Origin: CAZHMN01 sp964533705
GTDB taxonomy: Bacteria > Electryoneota > B3-LCP
Direction of reading: 5' to 3'
Assembly (NCBI GenBank): GCA_964533705.1
Contig: CAZHMN010000003.1
Location: forward strand, 22,218 to 86,217
Length of the DNA: 64,000 nucleotides
The position numbers were made by a program, and so were the translations under genes. Shown here piece by piece: positions 16,893 through 25,921 of the stretch (its first letter is position 1; each line of letters opens with the position of its first letter). Under the pieces are notes generated by a model. That model worked only from the letters and a program-made list of their open reading frames with translations, made no database searches and was not told where the DNA came from.

Positions 16893-17594
16893 GTGCAGAA
16901 ATATCTCCCCCTATTAGCAGGTCTCGGACTGCTGTTTTTCCTGTGCGGTTGCTCGGGCTCAAGGGTCAGAGTTCTGGAAGAGCAGGTTTCTCAATTGCAG
17001 ACACAGAATGATTCCCTGCAAACGGAAATTCAATCCGTCCAGACCAGCCTGGTGCAGGCTGAAAATTCCATTCAGAACCTGCAAGAAACTCTTGCCGCTA
17101 AAGATGAGACGATCGCCCAGCAGGAAGAAACCCTGAGTGATCTCCGCTTCCAAAATCTGGAGTTGAAAGCCAACCTTGAAGGGACCACCAAGAAATCCAG
17201 CTTAAAGGAAATTACCCTCAGTGGTGATTTCCAGGCGGACTACAATCGCGCTCAGGAGTTCTTCAAAAAGAGATGGTATCTGCAGGCAGCGGGTTTATTC
17301 AAGAAGTTGGCCGAATCGGATCGTAACCACCCCTTGGCGGATAACTGTCAGTATTGGTTAGGGGAATGTTACTTCGCTCAGAAGCAGTACGAGAACGCTC
17401 AGGCCGAATTTGAAAAGGTCTTTACCTTCCCTCAGAGCAATAAATCGGATGCCGCCCAACTCAAAATCGCCCTGTGTCTGCTGCAGATGAATCAATATCC
17501 GGAAGCAAAAGAGCAACTCGTCCGTTTACTATCAACCTATCCTTCCAGCGAATACGTCTCCCGAGCACGCAGTCTATTGGAGCAGATTCCTTAA
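16893..17594 (+). CDS. Lipoprotein with coiled coil and TPR repeats, CpoB/YbgF-like
   Basis: 233 residues from GTG 16893 (GAGGG 5 bp upstream). The longer frame from TTG 16827 runs through the predicted promoter and is rejected. The signal peptide ends in FLCGC, so it is a predicted lipoprotein. Residues ~30-95 form a long coiled coil rich in Gln/Glu/Leu. The C-terminal half is TPR-like (YNRAQEFFKKRWYLQAAGLF, YWLGECYFAQKQYENA). The plan resembles CpoB, which coordinates peptidoglycan synthesis with outer-membrane constriction; a second such protein ends the tol operon at 58739. It begins an operon with an M23 peptidase-like gene and a rhomboid. Confidence 0.8.
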   Translation: MQKYLPLLAGLGLLFFLCGCSGSRVRVLEEQVSQLQTQNDSLQTEIQSVQTSLVQAENSIQNLQETLAAKDETIAQQEETLSDLRFQNLELKANLEGTTKKSSLKEITLSGDFQADYNRAQEFFKKRWYLQAAGLFKKLAESDRNHPLADNCQYWLGECYFAQKQYENAQAEFEKVFTFPQSNKSDAAQLKIALCLLQMNQYPEAKEQLVRLLSTYPSSEYVSRARSLLEQIP

Positions 17595-17604
17595 CTTGAA
17601 AGCT

Positions 17605-19701
17605 ATGAATCAACCAATATTGACGTCTCGAAACGCCTTGGGGCGTTTCTTTTTTCTCCCGGCGCTTTTCCTGATCCTCATCCAAAACGGAACTGCCCCC
17701 GCGCTGCAAGGAGTGACCGGGGATTCCCTTCCAGACTATATCTGGCCGACCAACGCCAGCAGGACTCTCTCCAGCTCCTTCGCGGAAACACGCGAAGGTC
17801 ATTTTCACTTTGGCATCGACATCCGCACCAATTCCAGCGTGGGATATCCCTGCTACGCCGTCGAGGACGGCGACGTGGTCCGGGTTCGAGTGTCCCCATA
17901 CGGTTATGGAAGAGCCTTATATCTGAAACTGAAAGACGGCAGAACGGCGGTCTACGCGCACCTGCAGCGCTTCGCGCCGCCGGTGGAAAAGATCGTCAGA
18001 AAGAAGCAATACCAGCATCGCAGTTTCCGCTGCCAGATATATTTTAAGCCGGGTGAGATCCCTTTCAAAAAAGGTGACATCGTCGCCTACAGCGGATCTT
18101 CCGGCATCGGGCATCCCCACTTACACTTCGAAATTCGAGATGACGAAGGATATTTAAATCCCAACCTGTTCGGTTTTGTCGTTGAGGATTCACGCCCCCC
18201 GGTGGCAGAGGAAATCGCCCTAATCCCCTTGGACGTCGAATCCGAGATAGAGGCCAACTTCGAACCGAAAATTTACAGCCTCAAATCCTCTGAACGCGGT
18301 TTCACAGGCTTTTATAAGCTTGAAGAAATCCCCGACATTTACGGCAAATTCGGTATGGGGATTTCAGGCTACGATCTGGCCGATGGGGCCGATAACAAGA
18401 TGAGTTTTTACGGCTTGGACTTCTACATTGACGACTCTCTCTGCTTTTCGGCGCGCTACGACAGCATCGGTTTCGAAAAAACCAAACAGGTCGAACTGGA
18501 GAGGAACTTCCGCCTACAGCGTCGTGGCATCGGGGTTTTCCACCAGCTCTGGCGAAACCCTCATACCACGGTTGATTTCTATCGTGCCGGTGAGGGGATT
18601 CTGGATACCCGCAATTTCCCTGCAGGCAGGCACGATTTTGAGATCATCCTGGTGGATTACACAGGAAACACAACATACGTAAGTGGACAGTTGAATTTCC
18701 AACAGGAATCGGTTTATCCGACAGTTCCCAGCTTTTCGCGCTGGGCCGGTTTTTGGGGATCGCGAACTAATCCGGCGGCGGCCAAGGCACACGGCCTGCA
18801 GACTGATACCCATCTTAAGGCTGATTTTTTCGACGACTTTATCGCTTTTTCAGTGGTGGATCATCCATCTATCACGGATATACAGCTTTTCATGCTCCAA
18901 CCCTTCGAATTGCGTATTCCTCTCATCCACCACGGCCCTGAATGGATTGGCAAACTCCCGCTGGAGCCTTTTTCGTCCGGTACCTGGACCTTCGAAATCC
19001 AACTGGAAGATGATCGTGGAAGCATCCGTGTGGATACCGCCGCCTGGGTCATTCAGCCCATTCCAATCAGCGGCGGCGTGGTATTTTCAGAAGACAGTCT
19101 CTTTCGCGCCCACTTCAGGCGCGGCACCGTTTACAGCACTCTCTACACTCGAGTGACCCCCAAAAAACCTCCAGCAAAGGAAATATTTAAGAGTCAAATC
19201 TATACCTTGAATCCTTTTGACGTGCCCCTAAAAGGAGAGGTTGAGGTATCCATCTCAATTCCGAAAGATGAAACTCAACCTGATAAGTTGGGTATTTATG
19301 CCCTCTCCAAGAAGGGGAAGTGGACCTTCGTGGATAACGACCGCCGCCTGGTTTCGAGTGCCGTCAGCGGGGTGACACCCACCCTGGAAAAATACGCCCT
19401 GATCAAGGACGTTGATCCTCCCGAACTTCGCTGGCTTTCCCCCAGACTTACAACTTCGAATCGCCAACCCACCTTTAGGCTGAAGATAGTTGACGAGCTT
19501 TCCGGAGTGGATGACCGCACCATTTCCCTGGAGATAGACGGGAAGTGGGTGCTGATGGAATACGATCCGGAGAAAGATCGAATCTTCGGCCAACCGGAAG
19601 ACTCGATTTCTCCGGGGCAACATCGCGTTGTGGTCACCGTTAAGGATTTCTGTGGCAATGAACGCCGCATTCAGAGAACCATCAACGTCGTGAATCCATG
19701 A
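17605..19701 (+). CDS. M23 (LytM/peptidoglycan endopeptidase) family exported protein
   Basis: About 698 residues; the start may be ATG 17605 or TTG 17596. An N-terminal signal (GRFFFLPALFLILIQ) precedes a LytM domain at ~residues 50-195. The metal-site motifs are FHFGIDIR (HxxxD), VYAHLQ and HPHLHFEIRD (HxH), so Zn ligands are intact and activity is plausible. The remaining ~500 residues are beta-rich Ig-like domains ending in a segment typical of cell-surface proteins (DVDPPELRWLSPR, VTVKDFCGN). Likely a periplasmic or surface peptidoglycan hydrolase. The next gene (rhomboid) overlaps its stop by 4 bp. Confidence 0.82.
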   Translation: MNQPILTSRNALGRFFFLPALFLILIQNGTAPALQGVTGDSLPDYIWPTNASRTLSSSFAETREGHFHFGIDIRTNSSVGYPCYAVEDGDVVRVRVSPYGYGRALYLKLKDGRTAVYAHLQRFAPPVEKIVRKKQYQHRSFRCQIYFKPGEIPFKKGDIVAYSGSSGIGHPHLHFEIRDDEGYLNPNLFGFVVEDSRPPVAEEIALIPLDVESEIEANFEPKIYSLKSSERGFTGFYKLEEIPDIYGKFGMGISGYDLADGADNKMSFYGLDFYIDDSLCFSARYDSIGFEKTKQVELERNFRLQRRGIGVFHQLWRNPHTTVDFYRAGEGILDTRNFPAGRHDFEIILVDYTGNTTYVSGQLNFQQESVYPTVPSFSRWAGFWGSRTNPAAAKAHGLQTDTHLKADFFDDFIAFSVVDHPSITDIQLFMLQPFELRIPLIHHGPEWIGKLPLEPFSSGTWTFEIQLEDDRGSIRVDTAAWVIQPIPISGGVVFSEDSLFRAHFRRGTVYSTLYTRVTPKKPPAKEIFKSQIYTLNPFDVPLKGEVEVSISIPKDETQPDKLGIYALSKKGKWTFVDNDRRLVSSAVSGVTPTLEKYALIKDVDPPELRWLSPRLTTSNRQPTFRLKIVDELSGVDDRTISLEIDGKWVLMEYDPEKDRIFGQPEDSISPGQHRVVVTVKDFCGNERRIQRTINVVNP

Positions 19702-20375
19702 TCCCGCTGAAGGACGAAAATCCCGGGCAGACTTTCCCCTTGATGACGCTGTCCCTGATCGCTGTGAATATTATAGTATTCCTGTACCAGCTCTTTTTGC
19801 CCCTTCATGCCCAGCAGGCCTTCGTCATGACCTACGGCATGGTGCCCGCCGAACTGCTGGGATCGGCGCGGCGATTTCACGGGGACATCCCCTCCGGTTT
19901 GACCCTGATAACGTCTCAGTTTCTGCACGGCGGTATTCTGCATCTGGCGGGCAACATGCTCTACCTGTGGATTTTCGGAAACAACATCGAAGACGTATTG
20001 GGCAAGTTTCGTTTTCTGTTCTTCTATCTGCTCTGCGGCGTGCTGGCAGCGCTGGCTCACCTGGTCTTGAATCCCTTTTCCGACGTCCCCATGATCGGCG
20101 CCTCAGGCGCCATCGCGGGAGTCCTGGGAGCTTACTTCGTGACTTTTCCGGGTGCCCGGGTGCTGGTATTGGTGTTTATCTTTTTCTTCGTTACCACCAT
20201 GCGGATTTCGGCTTTTTGGGTGCTGGCCTTCTGGTTTCTGATGCAGCTTTTCTACGCCGCCGGATCGGTGGGTGGCGGCGGAACAAACATCGCCTACATG
20301 GCTCATATCGGCGGTTTCCTGGCCGGATTGTGGCTGGTGAAGAAGCTGCGGCCGGGTTTGAAATGGAAAAAATGA
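19698..20375 (+). CDS. Rhomboid family intramembrane serine protease
   Basis: 225 residues and six hydrophobic segments. Active-site Ser is in GASGAIAGVLGAY and the catalytic His in AYMAHIGGFLAG. The conserved HGGILHLAGNMLYLWIFG loop marks the rhomboid core. It cleaves transmembrane substrates within the inner membrane; the substrate is unknown. The ATG overlaps the M23 gene stop (ATGA), suggesting coupled expression with envelope proteins. Confidence 0.92.
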   Translation: MIPLKDENPGQTFPLMTLSLIAVNIIVFLYQLFLPLHAQQAFVMTYGMVPAELLGSARRFHGDIPSGLTLITSQFLHGGILHLAGNMLYLWIFGNNIEDVLGKFRFLFFYLLCGVLAALAHLVLNPFSDVPMIGASGAIAGVLGAYFVTFPGARVLVLVFIFFFVTTMRISAFWVLAFWFLMQLFYAAGSVGGGGTNIAYMAHIGGFLAGLWLVKKLRPGLKWKK

Positions 20376-20412
20376 GGTGAAGCGTTTCTTACGGGAGTGA
20401 CCGGAAAAGTCA

Positions 20413-20441
20413 TTGATTACAAAAGGGATTTTGATTATATT
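20413..20441 (+). promoter_or_regulatory. Predicted promoter of membrane protein gene
   Basis: TTGATT (20413-20418), 17 bp, TATATT (20436-20441), 16 bp before ATG 20458. It rules against the TTG at 20413 as a start codon. Confidence 0.6.
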
Positions 20442-20457
20442 TGGGAAATATAGTCAC

Positions 20458-21348
20458 ATGCTTCTTCATATTAAAAATCCGAATAAACCTGATGTCTTTC
20501 AACTTACAACAAATAGAGTGACGATCGTGCGGACTTTTATCTTCTGGGCGTTAGCGCTGGTTATTACACTGGCTGCTGCCGTGTATCAACGTACCACCGG
20601 ACCTACATACCCGGCTCGAGGTCAGGTTACGATTGGCGGTGTCGCTTACGATTACGAGCTGATCCGCAGCCAGGATGGAAACACCGGCGCCCCCATCACC
20701 ATCGCCATCGCAGATCCCGAAGTTGAAGGCGTGCTGGTTTACAAGCGCTATAACGTGAACGAGGATTGGACTGAAGTCCCCCTTCAGCGCAGCGGCGATG
20801 ATCTTTCAGGTCTTCTGCCACACCAACCACCCGCGGGAAAGTTGGAATATTATCTGAGGCTCTATAAAGGCGATCAGTTAGTCACCGTCCCTCGAGATCG
20901 CGTCCTGGTCATCCGTTTCAAGGGAAACGTACCCGCCTGGGCGCTGATTCCACACATCTTTTTGATGTTCGCCGCCATGCTGATTTCCACTCGTGCGGGC
21001 CTGGAAGCACTCCTGAGAGATGGACGCCCTCGTAATTATGCCCTCTGGGCGACGGCGTTACTCATCCTTGGCGGAATGGTCATGGGCCCCATCGTGCAGA
21101 AATACGCCTTCGGCTCCTTCTGGACAGGCGTGCCCTTCGGCTGGGACCTGACTGATAACAAAACTTTAATTGCCCTGATCGGCTGGATAATCGCCGTTAT
21201 CACTGGAATGAAAGGCCGGTCAGCGCGGGCTTACGTAGTGGGAGCCGCCATTCTGCTGCTGCTGATATTCTCTATCCCGCACAGCATCATGGGATCGGAA
21301 CTGGATTATGAGACGGGAAAGGTCGGAACGTCTGGGATGGGCGAATAA
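20458..21348 (+). CDS. Conserved membrane protein of unknown function
   Basis: 296 residues. One N-terminal transmembrane segment (TFIFWALALVITLAAAVY) is followed by a ~100-residue beta-rich soluble region (PARGQVTIGGVAYDYELIRS, VLVYKRYN). Four more membrane helices follow (IPHIFLMFAAML, ALWATALLILGG, LIALIGWIIAVITG, VVGAAILLLLIF). The layout suggests a periplasmic domain with a C-terminal four-helix bundle. I do not recognise the family. It has its own promoter and a gap of >200 bp to the next gene. Confidence 0.75.
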   Translation: MLLHIKNPNKPDVFQLTTNRVTIVRTFIFWALALVITLAAAVYQRTTGPTYPARGQVTIGGVAYDYELIRSQDGNTGAPITIAIADPEVEGVLVYKRYNVNEDWTEVPLQRSGDDLSGLLPHQPPAGKLEYYLRLYKGDQLVTVPRDRVLVIRFKGNVPAWALIPHIFLMFAAMLISTRAGLEALLRDGRPRNYALWATALLILGGMVMGPIVQKYAFGSFWTGVPFGWDLTDNKTLIALIGWIIAVITGMKGRSARAYVVGAAILLLLIFSIPHSIMGSELDYETGKVGTSGMGE

Positions 21349-21429
21349 TTTTATTTACCGATAAAATGCCTCGACGAGTGAAAGCGATACATCCCAATCT
21401 CTGGTAAAAAGGATCAGAGCGAAAAGGGG

Positions 21430-21458
21430 TTGAATCCTTGAGAATTTCTTTTTATATT
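21430..21458 (+). promoter_or_regulatory. Predicted promoter of DHH-nuo operon
   Basis: TTGAAT (21430-21435), 17 bp, TATATT (21453-21458), about 146 bp upstream of the DHH gene that leads into nuoA. Nothing else is seen in 21349-21603. Confidence 0.55.
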
Positions 21459-21603
21459 TAAAGTTCTTTATCTGATAACCGCGCAAATATCCTTCATGGC
21501 CGATTGTGGCCGGACATTCTGCCTGTTCAGTGAAAAAGCCTCTCACGCCGGTCAAAGATGAAGGAAATCATACGGCGTAAAAAAACCATACACCCGGCGC
21601 GGA

Positions 21604-22728
21604 GTGATCAAGCCTAAAAGGAAAATGCCTCAAAAGGCTGCAAAAAATTCAATTCGTGATCTACTGGCCGACCGTCCCTGGGATCCGGAGGAAAAAGCAC
21701 AACGGTTGCTAGACACGCTCCCCGATTCGGGTGAAATTCTATTAACCTCTCACGATAATCCCGATCCCGATGCGCTGGCTTCGTGCCTGGCCCTGCAAAC
21801 GCTGATTCGTAAGAAGAAAGGAATTACCGCACGCATTGCCATCGGTGGCATTCTGGGTCGAGCGGAAAATCGTGCGATGACCTTGAAATTGAATCTCGAT
21901 CTTTTGCCGATAGATCTTTTGGAGGATAAAAGCTGGGATGCCGTCGTCATGGTGGACGCACAGCCGGGATCCGGCAATTCCAACCTGCCGCCCCAAATGC
22001 CCATCACTGCGGTGATTGACCATCACCCCATCCGCCGTCCCCTCGACCTGCCTTTCGTTGATATCCGCCCGGAGTACGGCGCAGTGAGCACAATTCTGGT
22101 AGAGTATTTCAAGGGCCAGAAGTTGAGGTACAGCAAAAAATTAGCGACGGCCTTATTTTACGCTATTAAGTCCGAGACTGCTGACCTGGGACGGGGCCTC
22201 TGCAACGCCGATCAACGGGCCTATTTTTCCCTTTTTAACTCCGTCGATTGGGAACTGCTGCACAGTATCCTCAAGGCGAAAATCCCCGGAGATTACTTCA
22301 AGCTTTTTCTGGTCGGAATCGAGAAAGCAGCCCTCTTCGGCAATGCGGTTGTCACGACTCTGGGTGAAATACCGGTCCCGGATGCGGCAGCAGAAATCGC
22401 CGATTTCCTCCTCCGCCACGAGTACGTGCAGCGATCTCTGGTGATCGGCCGCTACGAAGATCAGATCGTCTATTCCATCCGTTTCGCGCGAGGAAATTTA
22501 GATGCCGGCATTGTCGCCTCGGCAATAGCTAACGGATTCGGCGCGGGGGGAGGTCATGATCAGATGGCCGGCGGACGAATTATTCTCACCCATAAGACCA
22601 AAAGCAAAAGTGATGAAATCCAGCAAACTCTCATAGATCGCTTCCTGGATTCCGTCGGCATGGCTAAATTCAAGCCGGGAAGATCGCTTCTGGCGGAACA
22701 ATTTGCGGAAAGGAGCAATAAACTGTGA
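21604..22728 (+). CDS. DHH/DHHA1 phosphoesterase (NrnA-like)
   Basis: 374 residues, GTG start at 21604 (ATG 21625 is possible). Motifs of the DHH superfamily: SHDNPDPDALAS, VMVDAQPG, VIDHHPIRR, and the DHHA1 glycine motif GFGAGGGHDQMAGG near the C-terminus. Members include oligoribonuclease/pAp phosphatase NrnA and cyclic-dinucleotide hydrolases; this one is soluble and lacks PAS/GGDEF modules, so it is NrnA-like. Its stop overlaps the nuoA GTG (GTGA), placing a nucleotide phosphoesterase at the head of the complex I operon. Confidence 0.85.
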   Translation: MIKPKRKMPQKAAKNSIRDLLADRPWDPEEKAQRLLDTLPDSGEILLTSHDNPDPDALASCLALQTLIRKKKGITARIAIGGILGRAENRAMTLKLNLDLLPIDLLEDKSWDAVVMVDAQPGSGNSNLPPQMPITAVIDHHPIRRPLDLPFVDIRPEYGAVSTILVEYFKGQKLRYSKKLATALFYAIKSETADLGRGLCNADQRAYFSLFNSVDWELLHSILKAKIPGDYFKLFLVGIEKAALFGNAVVTTLGEIPVPDAAAEIADFLLRHEYVQRSLVIGRYEDQIVYSIRFARGNLDAGIVASAIANGFGAGGGHDQMAGGRIILTHKTKSKSDEIQQTLIDRFLDSVGMAKFKPGRSLLAEQFAERSNKL

Positions 22729-23084
22729 TCGGAGAATTCACCCCCATCGTCTGGCTGTTGATCTCAGCAGGTGTGATGACTGCCATCATGATGGCCGTGG
22801 CTGTTTTTCTGGGGCCCAAAAAGATGACACCGGTGAAGGGCGAACCGTTCGAGTGCGGCATACCACCGACGAAGGACGCCAGCGATGTTCGTTTCCCGGT
22901 TAAATTCTATCTCGTCGCCATCCTCTTCATCATCTTCGACATAGAAATCGTCTTTCTCTACCCCTGGGCGGTGGTATTCCAGGAATTGTCCATCGTGGCA
23001 TTCATCTCAATGGTTATCTTCATTGTTGTCCTCATGGCAGGCTTGTTCTACGCCGTCAAGAAAGGAGTACTGGAATGGAAATAG
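22725..23084 (+). CDS. nuoA: NADH-quinone oxidoreductase subunit A
   Basis: 119 residues, three transmembrane helices, with the family motif KGEPFECGIPP and IIFDIEIVFLYPWA. It is a membrane-arm subunit near the quinone site. GTG start overlapping the DHH stop; its 3' end overlaps nuoB by 10 bp. Confidence 0.95.
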   Translation: MIGEFTPIVWLLISAGVMTAIMMAVAVFLGPKKMTPVKGEPFECGIPPTKDASDVRFPVKFYLVAILFIIFDIEIVFLYPWAVVFQELSIVAFISMVIFIVVLMAGLFYAVKKGVLEWK

Positions 23085-23554
23085 GATCGGAAGGCATTCC
23101 CGGCGTCGCCATGACAACAAAGTACGAATCCATCCTGGGCTGGGGCAGAAAGTATTCCCTCTTCCTCTATCCCTTTGTCACGGCCTGCTGCGGTATGGAA
23201 TACATGTCGGTCGCCTGCGCCCATTACGATATTGACCGCTTCGGAGCGGGATTGCCGCGCTTTTCACCCCGCCAGTCGGATCTGCTGATTGTCGTAGGAA
23301 CAGTTTCTCACAAAATTGCACCGGTGCTGCGAAGAATATACGAACAAATAGCCGAGCCAAAGTGGGTGATCGCCTTCGGCGCCTGTGCTTCCGCCGGTGG
23401 GCCCTACGATAACTACGCCACCGTGCAGGGCATTGATACCATCATCCCGGTGGACGTTTACATCCCCGGCTGCCCGCCCCGTCCCGAGACGGTATTGGAT
23501 GGGTTGATTAAACTGCAGCAGAAAATTCAGACGAGAAAAATAGAATTAAAATAA
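23075..23554 (+). CDS. nuoB: NADH-quinone oxidoreductase subunit B
   Basis: 159 residues. It binds the N2 [4Fe-4S] cluster that passes electrons to quinone. Cluster ligands: FVTACCGMEYM (tandem CC), FGACASAGGPYDNY and YIPGCPPRPE. The start ATG lies inside the nuoA end. It is followed not by nuoC but by a relic of an FAD oxidoreductase. Confidence 0.95.
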   Translation: MEIGSEGIPGVAMTTKYESILGWGRKYSLFLYPFVTACCGMEYMSVACAHYDIDRFGAGLPRFSPRQSDLLIVVGTVSHKIAPVLRRIYEQIAEPKWVIAFGACASAGGPYDNYATVQGIDTIIPVDVYIPGCPPRPETVLDGLIKLQQKIQTRKIELK

Positions 23555-23612
23555 ATATATAGCCAACTAAACTTCATAAACATCAATGGAACCCTCCCCC
23601 ACCGGAGACTGA

Positions 23613-23883
23613 ATGAACCATATTATCATCGGCTGCGGAGCGGCCGGTCGAGCCGCTTTACTTCAGATTCGCAAGCGCGAACCTAATGCACAGATCACCG
23701 TGATCAGCGACGAGCTGGATCCTTTCTATCTGCGCCCCTATCTGGGTTACTTTCTGATCAATGAAAAATTACCCGAAGCGCAAAAACTGGCCAACGAAAA
23801 TTTCCGGGAGATCACGTGATCATCCCTTCACAGGATGAATTCGTTCTGGACCTAATGGGCAAAAAACTTCTTGAACGCTGGTA
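23613..23883 (+). pseudogene. Truncated FAD/NAD(P) oxidoreductase relic between nuoB and nuoC
   Basis: An ATG at 23613 opens a 68-residue frame with the FAD-binding start HIIIGCGAAGRAALLQIR and the later motif ISDELDPFYLRPYLGYFL, typical of the NADH-rubredoxin/nitrite-reductase-like pyridine nucleotide-disulphide oxidoreductases (~400 residues). It ends at TGA 23817-23819. In another frame the next ~22 residues (IIPSQDEFVLDLMGKKLL) run to 23883, which could be the remnant 3' end after an internal deletion. The gene is almost certainly non-functional, although the short N-terminal piece may still be translated. Confidence 0.6.
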
Positions 23884-23888
23884 AAACA

Positions 23889-24406
23889 ATGACCCAGAAT
23901 CCCCTCTATTTGGACAGCTTAAAGGAAAAGTTCGGATCTTCCATCGAGGAGATCTCTTTTCCACACGATCAACTGGTCGTCGTGGTCAATCGTGAAGCGA
24001 TCAACGAAATACTAAACTTTCTGCGCGATGACGAGGAAGCCTGCTTCGATCTCTTCATGGATCTCACTGCCGTGGACTACATCGGCAGAGAGCCGCGCTT
24101 CGAAGTGGTCATCCATCTGGTTTCCATTCCCAAACAGCATCGCATTCGGCTGAAAATCAGATTGAGCGAAGCTGATCCCGAAATGCCTTCGATCACGCCT
24201 GTATATGCCGCCGCAAACTGGTTCGAGCGGGAATGCTTCGATCTCTACGGCATCCGCTTCACGGGGCACCCCAATCTGACCCGGATTATGCTCTACGAGG
24301 GCTTCCAGGGACATCCTCTGCGCAAGGATTACCCCTTGAAGGGACGGCAGCCCAGAGTTTCGCTGCGCAAACCCGAGGTTCGGCGCTCCGATCAGGCGAT
24401 CGAGCC
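23889..24406 (+). CDS. nuoC: NADH-quinone oxidoreductase subunit C (3' end in gap)
   Basis: Peripheral-arm subunit, ~172 residues visible, starting MTQNPLYLDSLK at ATG 23889. Family motifs: MDLTAVDYIGREPRFEVV and the signature WFERECFDLYGIRFTGHPNL ending GHPLRKDYPLKGRQP. An assembly gap follows. The frame is open into nuoD across 100 N, so a fused nuoCD is possible but unproven, since the N length is nominal. Confidence 0.9.
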
Positions 24407-24506
24407 NNNNNNNNNNNNNNNNNNNNNNNNNNNNNNNNNNNNNNNNNNNNNNNNNNNNNNNNNNNNNNNNNNNNNNNNNNNNNNNNNNNNNNNNNNNNNN
24501 NNNNNN
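24407..24506. other. Assembly gap (100 N) between nuoC and nuoD
   Basis: Placeholder of unknown true length. It hides either the nuoC stop and nuoD start, or the linker of a fused NuoCD. Confidence 0.95.
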
Positions 24507-25700
24507 GAGGTGCTGGAAGAAGAAATCCCCGTCGAGGAGATGTTCCTCAATATGGGGCCTTCCCACCCCTCCATGCACGGCATTGTGCGCATTATGGTGC
24601 GCATCACCGGCGAGAGGATCGTCTGGTCCGACGTCGAAATCGGCTACCTGCACCGCGCCTTCGAAAAGTCGGTGGAGAACAACTCCTGGAACACCGCCAT
24701 CGTCTACACCGACCGACTGAACTACGTCAGCCCCATCATCAACAACTGCGGCTACTGCATGGCGGTGGAAAAACTGCTGGGCATCACGGTTCCCGAACGG
24801 GGCGAATACGTGCGCGTGCTGCTTTCCGAAATCTCCCGCGTCGCCGATCATGTGACCGCTATCGGCGCAGCGGCTATGGAACTGGGCGCTTTCACCGTGT
24901 TTCTCTACACCATGAAAGCTCGTGAGTGGCTCTACGATCTAATCGAATCGGCATGCGGCGCCAGGATCACCACGAACTTCACCCGCGTCGGCGGCATCTG
25001 CGCCGATCTGCCTGAAGGATTCGAGGAAAACTGCCGCAAGTCTATGCCCCTTGTGGAAAAGGTCATCTGGGAAATTGACAAGCTGTTGACCCGCAACCGC
25101 ATCTTCATAGATCGAGTTAAAGACATCGGCACGGTTAAAGCCGACGAGGCCGTAAACATGGGCTTCACCGGCCCCTGCCTGCGAGCCTCGGGCGTTCCCT
25201 ACGACGTGCGCCGCGCCCACCCCTATTCGATCTATGACCGCCTGGATTTCGTCGTCCCGGTCGGAGCCAACGGCGACGTGCTGGATCGCTACCTGGTGCG
25301 CATGGAAGAGATGCGCCAGTCCCTGCGCATCATTGACCAGTGCCTCAAACAGTTACCCGACGGCCCGGTCAATGCTCTCGATCATACGGTGAAATTTCCC
25401 GACAAACAGAACGTCTATTCCAACATCGAAGGTTTGATAAACCAGTTCAAGCTGGTCATGGACGGACACGGCATCCAGCCGCCTCCCGGAGAGGTCTATG
25501 CCGCGGTGGAAGGCGGCAACGGAGAACTGGGCTTTTACGTCGTTTCCGACGGCAAGGACAAGCCTTATAAATGCCGCTGCCGACCGCCCTGCTTCCCGTT
25601 AGTGCAGGCCATCCCCTTCATGATTCAGGATCACATGGTCGCCGACGTGGTGCCGGTCTTCGGATCGCTCAACATGATCGGCGGGGAACTGGATCGGTAA
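24507..25700 (+). CDS. nuoD: NADH-quinone oxidoreductase subunit D (5' end in gap)
   Basis: 397 residues visible; this is the 49 kDa, quinone-site subunit. Motifs: NMGPSHPSMHGIVR, IGYLHRAFEKS, DRLNYVSPIINNCGYCMAVE and the C-terminal GELDR end. The N-terminal few residues lie in the gap. Downstream there is no nuoE for 930 bp, because an IS200-like element and its MITE occupy the space. Confidence 0.93.
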   Translation, partial: EVLEEEIPVEEMFLNMGPSHPSMHGIVRIMVRITGERIVWSDVEIGYLHRAFEKSVENNSWNTAIVYTDRLNYVSPIINNCGYCMAVEKLLGITVPERGEYVRVLLSEISRVADHVTAIGAAAMELGAFTVFLYTMKAREWLYDLIESACGARITTNFTRVGGICADLPEGFEENCRKSMPLVEKVIWEIDKLLTRNRIFIDRVKDIGTVKADEAVNMGFTGPCLRASGVPYDVRRAHPYSIYDRLDFVVPVGANGDVLDRYLVRMEEMRQSLRIIDQCLKQLPDGPVNALDHTVKFPDKQNVYSNIEGLINQFKLVMDGHGIQPPPGEVYAAVEGGNGELGFYVVSDGKDKPYKCRCRPPCFPLVQAIPFMIQDHMVADVVPVFGSLNMIGGELDR

Positions 25701-25711
25701 TCAGTGAGGAA

Positions 25712-25921
25712 TTAACACCTTCATCGCATCCGAATGAATTCGGATGCCCGAATTTAGGGTAAAGTCNNNNNNNNNNNNNNNNNNNNNNNNNNNNNNNNNN
25801 NNNNNNNNNNNNNNNNNNNNNNNNNNNNNNNNNNNNNNNNNNNNNNNNNNNNNNNNNNNNNNNNNNTTAACACCTTCATCGCATCCGAATGAATTCGGAT
25901 GCCCGAATTTAGGGTAAAGTC
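25712..25921. repeat. Identical 55-bp sequence on both sides of an assembly gap
   Basis: 25712-25766 and 25867-25921 are identical (from TTAACACCTTCATCG to AGGGTAAAGTC), including 15 bases that precede the IS left end. Because unique flanking bases are repeated too, the likeliest reading is two contig ends that overlap and were not merged; the intervening 100 N (25767-25866) would then be artefactual. A tandem insertion is the alternative. Confidence 0.7.
25767..25866. other. Assembly gap (100 N) before the IS200-like element
   Basis: Flanked by the same 55-bp sequence on both sides; true gap length is probably zero or negative. Confidence 0.9.

Noticed and set aside
23817..23819. In-frame UGA in the FAD-oxidoreductase fragment as a selenocysteine codon (given selA nearby)
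   Set aside because: The frame meets another stop within a few codons and the position does not match a redox Cys in the family.
23889..25700. Single fused NuoCD protein
   Set aside because: The frame is continuous only through an artificial 100-N gap, so fusion cannot be claimed.
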